Positions 34,032-44,256 of a stretch of 64,000 nt of DNA are shown one piece after another. The DNA lies in contig KV423948.1 of assembly GCA_001632435.1 (NCBI GenBank), forward strand, positions 1 to 64,000, given 5' to 3'. Source of the DNA: Calocera cornea HHB12733 (taxonomy: Eukaryota > Basidiomycota > Dacrymycetes > Dacrymycetales > Dacrymycetaceae). The notes below the pieces were generated by a model that saw nothing but the letters and a program-made list of their open reading frames with translations, was not told where the DNA came from and did no database searches. The stretch's first letter is position 1. Each line of letters starts with the position of its first letter. The translations under genes were made by a program, and so were the position numbers.

Positions 34032-35149
34032 ATGGCCCCGCTCGCTCCCAACGCTCTCGTCGTCGTCACTGGCATCACCGGGTATATCGCCTCCCACACC
34101 GGGCTCGCCGCACTCAAGGCGGGTTACCGCGTCCGCGGCACGGTTCGCTCGCTATCCAAGGCCGAGGAGCTGCGCAAGGCATACGAGAAGGAGGGTGCCG
34201 ATGTCAGCGCGGAGAAGCTGGAGTTCGTCGTGCTGGACGACCTGATGAATGCCGACAAGTTCGAGACCGTCTTCGCCGGCGTGGACGGCGTCATCCACCT
34301 CGCGCTGCCCGATCCGACCGACGGCGACTACGTCCAGAACACGATCGCCTCGGTGCTCGTCCCACTCAAGGCGGCCAACAAGGTCGGTATCAAGAACTTT
34401 GTCCTCACGGGCACCAGCTTCGCTGTCGTGACCCCCGGTAACGCGCCGACCGCTCTGATCACGAACAAGGACTGGAACGAGACGAGCAGGCAGCAGTACG
34501 AGTCCGCGAAAGAGGAGAACAAGCAGGGAATGCTCTCGCATTTCGTCCTGTACGCCGTGGGCAAGCAGCTGGCAGAGAAGGCCGCGTGGACGTACGTTGA
34601 GCAGGAGAAGGTACGCGAGGGGTGTATTGCAGCATTCTAGGTGCGAGGCTGATATGCACGCGCCCAGCCGAGCTTCGACCTCACCGTCATCCTGCCTGAT
34701 GTCAACTGGGGCCCGCTCCTGTACGGAAAAGAGGCGCTCACCCCTTCCTGGATCACCAATCTGCTGAGGGGGGATGGATCCGGGCTGTTCTTGCCCGCTC
34801 GTGCGTCCCCCTGCTCTCACGTGCTGAGCACTGAACTGACCCGGCAGTGACAGAATGGTACATCGACGTGCGCGATTGCGCCAAACTGCACGTCCTGTCC
34901 CTCGCGGGCGGAGCCCTCACCGGCCAGCGCGTCTGGGCTGCCGCTGGTCCCTTCGGGTGGAACCAGGTGCTCGCGATCCTACGCAAGAACTTCCCCGCCG
35001 TGGCGGACAAGATCCCCGGCGATGTCGCTGCGAGCCCACTCGAGCCCTGCCCATGGAAGATCGACAACGCGCCTGCGACCAAGGCGCTCGGAGGGTGGAT
35101 TGGGCTTGAGAAGAGCGTTGTCGAGACAGCCAGGAGTGTGGGATTTTGA
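34032..35149 (+). CDS. extended SDR reductase (dihydroflavonol/cinnamoyl-CoA reductase-like), array copy A
   Basis: Predicted NAD(P)H-dependent carbonyl reductase; substrate unknown. Exons 34032-34610, 34668-34800 and 34848-35149 sum to 1014 nt, 337 aa. TGITGYIASHTGLAALKAGY is the Rossmann dinucleotide loop, GTVRS binds the cofactor ribose/phosphate side, DGVIHLALPDP follows, and YAVGK supplies the Tyr-xxx-Lys pair. The C-terminal block TEWYIDVRDCAKLHVLSL, ending at a short GLEKSVVETA helix, is shared by all copies. Three-exon structure with a 133-nt middle exon recurs through the array. First of six plus-strand copies; a TATA box sits about 45 bp upstream of the ATG. Confidence 0.9.
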
Positions 35150-35209
35150 GTGCATAAGGTTGTGAGGACGCGAGTAGACACGGAGATTGAATCAATAAGC
35201 CACGCTGCT

Positions 35210-35360
35210 TTGATGAAGTGCAGTTCAGAACCAGTCCAGAACGGTTCCTCATTTTGGACACCATCCTGTCTCGGTCCCATCATCGGTCCCAGGACTGAAC
35301 CGGGACTGGACCGAGGACCGACGGTCCTCGTGGTTCGGTCCGGAACCGTTGCCATCCCTA
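35210..35360. mobile_element. remnant of a hAT-like non-autonomous transposon (right end)
   Basis: The sequence is rich in interleaved GGTCC/GGACC and CGGTCC words that fold on themselves, and ends TTGCCATCCCTA at 35349-35360. Read on the other strand this is TAGGGATGGCAA, resembling Ac/hAT-type terminal inverted repeats. No matching left terminus was found upstream and no target duplication can be defined, so the element is truncated. It abuts the broken 5' end of the SDR pseudogene that follows. Confidence 0.45.
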
Positions 35361-36136
35361 GTTGTACTGACTGGCACCAGCACTGACGGCGTCAGCCCCG
35401 GTAGTGCCCCCCTGGAGGTCAACACGGTCAAGGATTGGCATGACCTCAGATATAAACTGCGTGTCAACGCAACCGAGACGGCGACGCAGTATGATTGGGG
35501 GTTCTTCGTGCTGGTCGAGGGGGTAACCAGGCAACTCCGGGAGAAGGCTGCACGCAAGTTCGTGGAGGAGAACAAGGTCAGCTCTGACACAGCGCCGAGC
35601 GTGCTCGTCGTTGACAAGCCCAACAGCCGAGCTTTGAGCTCACCGTTATCCTACCCGCTGTTACCTGGGGTCCCGTAGTCTACCACAAGGACGGGTGTAC
35701 CTCCTCCTGGGTCACCAACCTACTGCAGGGCGACGCGCGCCGCCTGAGTGCCCCAGTCGGTGAGTGCCTTCAACTCTCCAACGGAGGCCTGAGCTAACCG
35801 CGCTACGCAGAGTATTACGTCGACGTGCGCGACTGCGCGAAGCTGCACATCCTCGCCCTTTCGGACACCTCCCTAATCGGGCAGCGCGTCTGGGCTGGCG
35901 CGGGCGCGTGCGAGTGGAACGAGGTACTCGGGATCCTGCGCAAAAACTTTCCAGAGCACGTGGACAAGATTCCCGCGGATATCGACGTGAGCCCGGTCGA
36001 GCACGAGCCTTTCCCGTGGGCGATCAACAACGCGCCGGGTACCAAAGCGCTCGGCAAGTGGATTTGACTCGAGAAGAGTGTCGTCGATACCTGTGCGAGC
36101 GTGTTGTCGATACCTGTGCGAGCGTGGGCTTCTAGC
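35361..36136 (+). pseudogene. 5'-truncated SDR pseudogene, array copy B
   Basis: Homology to copy A begins abruptly at VLTGTS, so the Rossmann half is missing. Remaining pieces are 35361-35576, 35627-35759 (again 133 nt) and 35811-36136, with intact-looking GT-AG borders. Defects: the catalytic YxxxK is replaced (FFVLVEG); a TGA at 36065-36067 sits where copy A has GGG in the WIGLEK motif; and the end carries a 23-bp tandem duplication (units beginning at 36083 and 36106) that shifts the frame. Best read as a dead duplicate of copy A, possibly broken by the adjoining transposon remnant. Confidence 0.85.
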
Positions 36137-36719
36137 CGCTACATATCGGAGAAGGCGAGGAGGAGGAAACCTGCCGTTCCTGAGCTAATGAGCTAAATTG
36201 CTGGTTGACACCAGGGTCGGGACGCGGAAATGTATTACAAATTATTGACATTCCACGCGAGCGGACGTGGACAGCTGCGGACATCAGAGATCCCCGACAC
36301 CGGGGCGGCGATCCGGCCTACCCAGCGACGACCCACGAGATCGTCCACGGTGCGAGGGGTCTGTGCCGGGCGGTGTGCCCGTGTGAATTTGGGCTGTCGA
36401 GGAGGAGCGGAGGAAGCGCCAAGCGGTGTAACGTTGGCACATTACAAAGCGCAGCCCCACGAAGGGCCTCTGAGCCAATGGGTTTACGAGAATTCACGTG
36501 ACCAGTGCCCTGCTCTACCGGGCGCACGACGCGGGGGACCAAGCCGTCGTCGTCTCACAGTGACGCTAGGAGGCAGGACGGCGACGTTTCACCTCTCACT
36601 GCTGATTGATCACCGCTTTACTTTACGTGCTACTGCGCACTCTCGTAAGCCTATAAAATGCGACTGTGTGAATAATTACCTGCTGCAGCAGCGACACTGT
36701 CAGCTCTCCTACGGTAAAT
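36137..36719. promoter_or_regulatory. intergenic; promoter of SDR copy C
   Basis: A TATAAAA at 36652-36658 lies about 65 bp before the ATG at 36720. A 407-aa open frame crossing this stretch is a shadow of copy C and was not called. Confidence 0.5.
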
Positions 36720-37841
36720 ATGGCACCTCTCGCAGCCGGCTCCCTGATCGTCATCGTCGGCATAACAGGTTACATCGCTTCTCACACTGGGCTGCAGGCG
36801 CTCAAGGCCGGATATCGTGTGCGTGGTACGGTTCGGTCGTTGGACAAGGCCGAGCAGCTCCGCGCCGCGTATGCGAAGGAAGGCGCCGATGTCAGCGCCG
36901 AGACGCTTACGTTCGTCATCCTGGACGACCTGATGAGCGAGGCGCAATTCGAGGCCGCGTTCGCCGGCGCGGACGGGGTCATCCACCCCGCCGTCCCAGA
37001 TCTGCGACAGGAGGGCGTGGTCGACAAGATCATCCAGTCGACCGTGATCCCCTTGCGGGCAGCGGCAAAGGTCGGTATCAAGAGATTCGTCCTCTCCGGC
37101 ACACTTGTCGCGATCGTCATGCCAGGCAACCCAACCATCCCGACGGATCGCTTGATCACGGATCAAGACTGGAACGAGGCTGGTCTGCAAGCATATCTGC
37201 ATGCAACAGAGGAAGAGAAGAAATCGCCTTACTACTTCCTCCACGTTTACACCGCGGGGAAGATTTTGGCCGAACGCGCGGCATGGAAGTTCGTCGAGAC
37301 GGAACATGTCAGTATAATGTGACCGTCAATTGGAATCCGAATGCTGACGTGCTATGCTCAGCCTCCATTCGAGTTCACCGTCGTGATCCCTTCGATGAAC
37401 TGGGGCCCGACGCTCATGGGCAACGCGCCCAGTTCCCTCGAGTGGCTCTCTGATCTTCTTAAGGGCACCGCTACGCCTCTTTCCTTGCCGCCACGTGAGT
37501 GAATCCTACTACCACCGCGTGAAATAACTGACATGGCGATATCACTAGACTACATCGTAGACGTCCGAGACGACGGGAAGCTGCATGTCCTCGCGCTCTC
37601 CGCCCCGGAGGCAGTGGGCAAGCGCATCTGGGCGGCCGCCGAGCCCGTAGGGTGGAACGTCGTCCTAGCGCTCCTGAGGAAGCACTACCCAGATCTGCCG
37701 ATCCCGGAAGATACACCAGCATCACCCATCGACCCATGCCCTTGGCGCATTGACAACTCGGTTTCCACGAAGATGCTGGGAGGAAAGTGGTTCAGCATGG
37801 AGGAGACAATCGTAGATGCTGCGAAGAGCTTGGGGTATTGA
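36720..37841 (+). CDS. extended SDR reductase, array copy C
   Basis: Exons 36720-37307, 37362-37494 and 37549-37841 give 1014 nt, 337 aa. The cofactor loop is VGITGYIASHTGLQALKAGY: the leading Thr of copy A is Val here and in copies D, E and F, a subgroup mark. DGVIHPAVPDL replaces the HLALPDP of copy A, and YTAGKILAERAAW carries YxxxK. The C-terminal half shows DYIVDVRDDGKLHVLAL and the DPCPWRID signature before the final helix. Very close to copies D to F, so these arose after the split from copy A. Confidence 0.9.
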
Positions 37842-38656
37842 GACGTTGTCACAGGATAGAAATCACGCGAAACATATGCGTAGTAATGATGTACCCGTCG
37901 AGCAGGGAGCCATAGAAGGGCGTTCCAGTTAATTACGAATCAGAGATGCCAAGCCGGAACTCTGGAAAGCGGACGCGGACGGTTCCTAGACGGCGGGGCA
38001 ATGCTGTTTGGAAGACTGCGTCCTAGATTCAGCCAACAGTCTCGGCGATCAATTGATGACTGCTTGAGGCGACAGGGGAGTCAACCAGCCTCAAAGTGCA
38101 GCGCTTGTCACACCCTCACTCAGTCTTTCTTCCTCTCAGGTGAAGTCACTGGTCTACTGAGTACGACGGTGTGATTAGACGCTAGCCATGTACATAAGTT
38201 AGCGATTCTGACCACTCATAATTCGTTTGCAGAAGCATCATTCGCATCACGTTTTCAGTTGATGATACGGCATCTGGGAATGCAAAGCAATGAGAGAGTC
38301 ACGTGAAAGCCAAGAGAACCTTCTGGAAGCTCGGCACCGAAACGATGGGCCCTTTCCAAATTCGTCATCGTTGCGTGCCAAGACCCTGGCCGTGGACTAA
38401 CCCTGGGAGCCCCGTCGGCCAGGGAATCCACAGGCGACTCACCTCGTATCTAAGCCGATCTAATGCCTTTGCCTCGTTTCGGATCGCCTTTCATGCGGGA
38501 TTGCTCACCACGGAGCCCGGCGGCGGCATACCGTTCCGGACACACTGGCACCTCCGAAGCCCGTGCAGCCGGAACGCACCACCGTGTGCTAGATAAGCGT
38601 ACATTTCTGATGCGCATCGGGTCGCGTTGCGCTGTCGACGAACTCTGTCAGGAACG
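37842..38656. other. intergenic between SDR copies C and D
   Basis: About 815 bp without a supported gene; must include the copy D promoter. Confidence 0.4.
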
Positions 38657-39795
38657 ATGGCACCTCTGGCACCTGGATCTCATTCTCTGATCGTGGTGGT
38701 CGGTATCACGGGCTACATCGCCTCCCAAACTGGCCTGCAAGCACTCAAGGCCGGTTACCGTGTCCGAGGAACGGTTCGCAACAAGGCGAAAGCGGAGGAA
38801 CTTCGTGCTGCGTACGCGAAAGAAGGCGCGGATGTCAGCCCGGAGAACCTCGAGTTTGTCGACTTGGATGACCTTCTCAGCGAGGCACAGTTCGAAGCCG
38901 CATTCACCGGCGCCGACGGAGTCATCCATCCGGCGTTGCCTGACCTTACGGGAGAGGACGCGGTGAACGAGATCATTCAATCCACCCTCATTCCCCTACG
39001 AGCAGCTACCAAGGCCGGCATCAAACGCTTCGTCCTTACCGGCACCTTGGTATCCGTCATCACGCCCGGCCCCAAGGTGCCGACCGACCGCTTGATCACG
39101 GACAAGGACTGGAATGACGAGGCTGTCGAAGCTTGGAAGAACGCGTCGGAAGAGACCAAGAAGAGCCCAGCGTTTGTTGGGCTCAAGTACATGGCTGGGA
39201 AGGTTCTCGGCGAGCGGGCGGGCTGGAAGTACATGGAAACGGAATCGGTGAGTTCAGTTGCCTTCCACGCCGAAGTCTGCTGTTGACCATGGCTATAGCC
39301 GCCGTTCGAATTCACCGTTGTTTTGCCTGCCCAGACGTGGGGACCGAAGGTGTATGGAACAACATCGACCTCGCTGGGCTGGTTGGCAGGGCTGCTGAAC
39401 AACGATGCTACTGGCGCCCTTACCCGATCCCCAAGTGAGTCGCATTTGAATGCTCCAAGTATCTGATATCTGACGAGCGGCTATCTCCAGTCTACGTCGA
39501 GGATGTGCGAGACGCTGCCAAGCTGCATATTCTCTCTCTCTATGAACCGGAAACGGCTGGCAGGCGCATCTGGGCGGCCGGGCACCCGGTGGGATGGCAC
39601 CAGGTTCTCGAAATCCTGAGGAAACACTTCCCGAACGAAGCAATTCCGAAGGACCCGCCAGCATCGCCTCTCGATCCATGCCCCTGGAGAATCGATATGG
39701 CATTGGAGGTGAAGCTGTTAGGCGGGAAGTGGATTGACTTGGAGACGTGTATGGTAGATGCGGCGAAGAGTCTCGGATATACGGACGCTATCTGA
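38657..39795 (+). CDS. extended SDR reductase, array copy D
   Basis: Exons 38657-39247, 39299-39434 and 39491-39795 total 1032 nt, 343 aa. The middle exon is 136 nt rather than 133, one codon longer than in the other copies. Features: VGITGYIASQTGLQALKAGY, DGVIHPALPDLTGED, LKYMAGKVLGERAGW (YxxxK), VYVEDVRDAAKLHILSLYEP and DPCPWRID. The start was taken at MAPL to match its paralogues; an ATG 30 nt upstream is in frame. All splice sites are canonical and no disabling change was seen. Confidence 0.9.
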
Positions 39796-40126
39796 GCGCA
39801 TGATGCTTCTAGACAACGCAGTATACTTATCATGCTGTCCATGTAGATGTAAGATCCAATTATTAGAAAGATTGCATCAAGGATCAGCCGATGTGACGCA
39901 TATATGCACGTCGTGCCTGAGCTTTCCTCGGAAAGGTCGCGTTTCCAGTCACGTGTTTAGGGGCTGTCGTCATGCCGAGCTCTGTTCCTGACCCCTGGCC
40001 AACTCTTCTCCTGATACGGCCAAGGCAGAGTCTCACCATGCTCGACGCTTCCAGCAGCACAGCGAGGTGCATTTATACCCCGTCGTTGTACGACCCTCAG
40101 TGCGCCATATATCGCCCCTGTAGAAG
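39796..40126. other. intergenic between SDR copies D and E
   Basis: About 330 bp; includes TTTATACC near 40072, a possible relic TATA element for copy E. Confidence 0.4.
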
Positions 40127-41251
40127 ATGGCACCTCTTGGACCCGGCTCTCTCATTGTGATCGTTGGAATCACCGGTTATATCGCCTCGCACACTGGTCT
40201 TCAGGTACTGAAGGCTTCCGGGGGACGGTTCGCTCCATGGTCAAGGCTGAGCAACTGCGTTCCGCGTATGAAAGGGAAGGCATGGACGTCAGTCCGGTGA
40301 AGCTGGAGTTTGTACCCTGGACGGCCTCCTCGGTGAGGCGCAGTTCGAGTCGGCGTTCACCAGCGCGGACGGCGTCATCCATCCGGCACTACCCGATCTG
40401 TTTTCGGAAGCTGTCGTAAACAAGACAATCGATTCGACTATGACTACACTTCGGGCCGCGGCCAAAGTTGGGATCAAGCGCTTTGTCCTCTCGGGAACAT
40501 TGGCCGCTATCCTCGCGCCCGGAAGCCCCAACATCCCCAAGGATCGCTTGATCACGGGCGATGACTGGAATGAGGAAGGTATCGAGCTGTATCGTACCGC
40601 GTCCGACGAAGTGAAGAAGTCCCCGATCTACACCCTGTATGTGTACATGGCCGGAAAGGTGCAGGCAGAACGCGAGGCATGGAACTACGTCAAAGTTAAC
40701 CAGGTTAGTGCACTTTGCGTCCGATTGTCATCTGTCGTTGATGGCCATCGAAAAGCCCCCGTATGAATTCACCGTCGTCATACCGGGTAACAGCTGGGTA
40801 CCGAATCTCTTCGGAGAACCGGCGGCATCATTGACTTGGCTTACGAACCTTCTGACGGGTGATCTGACATCGCTCTGCATGGCGCCGAGTATGCCGCTTC
40901 TGATTACAACCTCGTTCATCCTCTGATGTTGATGTGTGCATAGCATACATTGTCGATGTACGCGATTGCGCTAAGCTGCACGTCATCTGGCTGTTCGAGC
41001 CAGAGGCGGTCGGGAACCGCGTTTTCGCTGCCGGGTACCTGGTTGGCTGGAGCGAAGTGCTGTCCATCCTCAGGAAGCACTATCCCGATCAGCCCATTCC
41101 AACCAATCCTCCAGCATCGCCTAACGACCCATGTCCGTTTAGGCTCCATATTGCTCTTGCAACAAAGCTAGTAGGCGGGGAATGGATCGGTCTGGAGCGG
41201 TGCATCGTAGAGTCGGCAGCGAGCTTAGGGCATCGGAGTGTTGCCGAGTGA
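40127..41251 (+). pseudogene. frameshifted SDR pseudogene, array copy E
   Basis: Same three-exon plan: 40127-40703, 40756-40888 (133 nt) and 40944-41251. The first exon is 577 nt, exactly 11 nt shorter than in copy C. The loss is a 10-nt deletion within the LKAGYRVRG segment near 40215 and a 1-nt deletion near 40315 at the conserved LDDL motif, so the reading frame changes twice and is never restored. Everything downstream still reads well: VGIKRFVLSGTL, YVYMAGKVQAEREAW with YxxxK, YIVDVRDCAKLHVIWL. That suggests recent inactivation, or sequencing/assembly error, which raw reads could settle. Confidence 0.8.
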
Positions 41252-41853
41252 TGTAGCCAATGTCAGAATATGGTAAGACATGTACGCAGTATCAGGGGAA
41301 ACTAGTATAAGACATTAAGAATGAAGGACGCAAGCGTTATATGTGTGGCAACGAGGACGCGATTGTGCACAATTAGGTTCTTTGCGCTGCGTGCCCCCGC
41401 CTTCCGTTACCAGTATATCAGCTGATTGCACAGAAACCGTCGGCTGAGAAGGGCAAACGCCGCGAAATACTCGGTGTGCGTCTTTCCCTTACAAGGGGAG
41501 TGGCTTGATCACCGCAGGAATAACAGCGGCCAGCCTTCCGTGGGGAGTATGCGGTAATGACATGGAAATGTAATGGACATACATAGCTCCACGGAGGCAC
41601 TTTGCCGCCGACTTTTCCGTGGGGCGGAGAAGTCATGGCAACTTCATGGCAGACTGCCTCGTAGGAACGGCCCGACGCGTTCGCTTGCCCTTGACTTTCT
41701 CCTACGACCTGACCCACTTCTACAGTCAATGCTGCGGGCCAGACACTGCCGCACGAGCACCATGGTCATCGCCGGCTATATAAAGGGCATGCATACTCTA
41801 GGGACTTGTCGTTAAACACGAGCACAACGCCTCTCTCACATCTCGTATCGAAC
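41252..41853. promoter_or_regulatory. intergenic; promoter of SDR copy F
   Basis: A clear CTATATAAAG at about 41777 lies roughly 70 bp upstream of the ATG at 41854. No other feature was recognised. Confidence 0.5.
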
Positions 41854-42975
41854 ATGGCACCTCTCCCTCACGGCGCTCTCACTGTCATTGTCGGCATCAC
41901 CGGCTACGTGGGTTCTAACACCGGTCTCCAAGCACTCAAGGCTGGGTACCGCGTTCGTGGCACGGTCCGGTCTATGGCGAAGGCGGAGGAGCTCCGCGCC
42001 GTCTACCAGAAGGCAGGAGCGGACGTCAGCCCCGACAAACTCCAGTTCGTCACGCTGGACGACCTCTACAATCAGTCTAAATACGAGGGCGTCTTTGCTG
42101 GTGCCGACGGTGTCATCCATCCGGCCTTGCCTACCCCTTCCGGCGGAGATGATTGGGTTGATCAGATAATCCAGTCGACCCTCATCCCCTTGCGCGCAGC
42201 CTCGAAAGTCGGCATCAAGCGTTTCGTCCTCACGGCGACGCTCGGTACCGTTCTCATGCCTGGAAGTCCCGACATTCCGACCGATCGGCTTATCAATGAC
42301 AAGGACTGGAATGATGCTGGGATCCAGGCTTTCCAAACTGCCACCGAAGAGGATAAGAAGTCACCGAGCTTCTTCAGATATCGGTATGTTGCCGGAAAGA
42401 CTTTGGCCGAGCGTGCAGCGTGGAACTTTGTCGAAACGCAAAATGTTGGTACCTCGTTTCTTCAACACTGGCTACTACTGACACATCTCTGTAGCCATCG
42501 TTTGACCTGGCCGTTATCATCCCGCCCATGAACTGGGGTCCGAAGCTGTACGGCTCGTCTGCGATCTCACTCGATTGGCTGGGCAAACTCTTGGAGGGCG
42601 ATGAGACCGCCTTCTCCATGCCACCGTGTATGTCCGATCTGGATTGTGCTTATTTTCATCTGCTAATAGGCGATTGTCGCAGTCTACATCGTGGATGTGC
42701 GTGACGACGCAAAGCTGCACATCGTCGCCCTGTCCGACCCGGATGCAACGAACAAGCGCGTCCTGGCCGTGGGGAATCCGCATGGGTGGAACGAGGTCCT
42801 GGCCATTATGAGGAAGCACTATCCGAAGCAGCCCATCCCTGCGGACAGACCGGCGTCGCCTCTTGATCCTTGCCCGTGGAGGGTCGATGATTCGCTTCCG
42901 AAGAAGATGCTGGGTGGCAAATGGATCAGTCTGGAGCAGACCATCGTGGATTCTGCGGAGAGCCTGGGTTACTAA
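41854..42975 (+). CDS. extended SDR reductase, array copy F
   Basis: Exons 41854-42444, 42495-42627 and 42683-42975 total 1017 nt, 338 aa. VGITGYVGSNTGLQALKAGY is the cofactor loop, with Gly-Ser replacing the Ala-Ser of its siblings. DGVIHPALPTPSGGDDW, RYRYVAGKTLAERAAW (YxxxK), FYIVDVRDDAKLHIVAL-type C-terminal block and DPCPWRVD follow. An in-frame ATG 48 nt upstream exists, but MAPL is conserved among copies and follows the TATA box at a normal spacing. Last intact copy on the plus strand; it converges with the sHSP gene 126 bp downstream. Confidence 0.9.
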
Positions 42976-43101
42976 GCTGTCATGATAGCTGATGACAAGC
43001 TTGAGAAGTAGCATAGAGTTGATAGGATGGACTAGTGCGGAAGTACACGTGGCATATGTAATGGTCATTGCAGCGCGGAAATGATAACTCCGTCCTGCAT
43101 C

Positions 43102-43696
43102 TCACTCAATATTAACCTTTACACTCCCCCGCTCTTCCATCTGCGGAACATGCAGAAGGAGGATCCCATTCTCCAGCTTCGCTCTTACGCGGCTTCCATC
43201 GACGGGACGTGGAAGCGTAAAAGTGCGACTGAAGACGCTCGAGTACATCGACTCTTCGGTCGGTGCGGTACTACTTTTCGACACTAGGGATCTATGTCAG
43301 AGAATGTTGTGGGTGCACAGAAGCTGACGTGTACTTACCGTCGGTTCCATTTTTGGCTATCGTTTCGCCGTTCTGAGCCGCAGGTTTGTGCTCCCAGTTC
43401 CGCTTGACGACTTTGCCTTCAATTGTCAAGGACTTTCCGCCTTCTCCAACGCGGACTTCAAGATCCTCCTTCTTGACGCCAGGAAGCTCGGCTTCGACAA
43501 TATACTCCTTGCCTTCTTCGGTCAACTCGACAGCCGGGGTACGCACGAAAGTAGACCCGAAGAAGCTGTCTGCCTTGGGACCAGGCTGGTTGCGAGAGTC
43601 GAGAGCATTGGCCTGGTTGTTGGGGCGATAGTATTGAGAGTGGTAAGGGTGCTCAATGAGAGCAAAAAAGGGATCTTCGAAAAAGCGCCGAGACAT
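43102..43696 (-). CDS. small heat-shock protein (Hsp20/alpha-crystallin), copy 1
   Basis: ATP-independent chaperone that binds unfolding proteins. Exons 43696-43339 and 43283-43102 give 540 nt, 179 aa. The start MSRRFFEDPFFALIEHP is the N-terminal arm. The alpha-crystallin domain runs from FVRTPAVELTEEGKEYIVEA through ELPGVKKEDLEVRV and LTIEGKV to FSRTFTLPRPVD and the A-x-LENGILLLHVP signature, with the C-terminal tail GSVKVNIE. The intron at 43338-43284 falls in the variable insert between the two halves of the domain; the sister gene at 44257 lacks it. Divergently transcribed from that sister. Confidence 0.95.
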
Positions 43697-43806
43697 GTTT
43701 GGCGGAGATCTGCTGCTTGGCGGAGATCTGCTGCTTGGCGGAAGTATCGTCGGTGGGGTTCTCAGTGTCGGGTTTGCAGTGTGGAGATGAGACAGTGTAA
43801 AGCCGT

Positions 43807-43816
43807 CTAATTTATG
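43807..43816 (-). promoter_or_regulatory. TATA-like element of sHSP copy 1
   Basis: Reads CATAAATTAG on the minus strand, about 110 bp upstream of the start codon at 43696. Weak match, supported mainly by position. Confidence 0.35.
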
Positions 43817-43997
43817 TCCTCCAATCCCAAGACGAGCAGCGTCGTCATGCAGAGGCAGGAGTGCCATGGAATCACAGCATCGAATGTTCCAAGTCTGTGG
43901 CTATTTCCCAATCTAGTTATAGAAAGTGTGAGAAAGTTCTTCGAAACATCGCTGCGCAGTTCCTTGTTGACGGCACGTGCGAATTACTGGTTGATTG

Positions 43998-44005
43998 TTC
44001 CAGAA
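43998..44005. promoter_or_regulatory. heat-shock element, TTCnnGAA
   Basis: Perfect TTC-CA-GAA, a two-unit tail-to-tail HSE, in the shared promoter of the divergent sHSP pair. A TTCTTCGAA cluster nearby (about 43934) may add weaker units. Confidence 0.7.
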
Positions 44006-44069
44006 ACGAGTGGACACCATGTGTAATGAGCAGATGGAACGGTGGCACCCAGTTCGATGCAAGGGACCG

Positions 44070-44082
44070 GAAGCTTCCAGAA
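44070..44082. promoter_or_regulatory. three-unit heat-shock element, GAAnnTTCnnGAA
   Basis: Perfect nGAAnnTTCnnGAAn array, the canonical Hsf1 trimer site, about 175 bp upstream of the ATG at 44257 and about 375 bp from that at 43696. A further TTC lies at 44088-44090 after a gap. Confidence 0.85.
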
Positions 44083-44140
44083 CGGTCTTCCAAGACAGCG
44101 TCGATCACGTGATCTTCCGGCTCGTGCAAGCGATCGGCCT

Positions 44141-44149
44141 CTATATATA
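44141..44149 (+). promoter_or_regulatory. TATA box of sHSP copy 2
   Basis: CTATATATA about 110 bp upstream of the start codon at 44257 and 60 bp downstream of the three-unit HSE, the usual arrangement of a heat-inducible fungal promoter. Confidence 0.7.
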
Positions 44150-44256
44150 CCTCACCTTACCACGCCGTATTTCGACAGCAAGTCACATCGAAACTCAGCA
44201 TACCCCAAGCAGTCACTCAAGCCACCATTCCACCCCTTCGCCACACTCATCTCACA

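Noticed and set aside
36230..37453. 407-aa plus-strand open frame overlapping SDR copy C
   Set aside because: It runs through the promoter and in another frame of copy C exon 1; amino-acid content is Arg-rich noise and it lacks family motifs.
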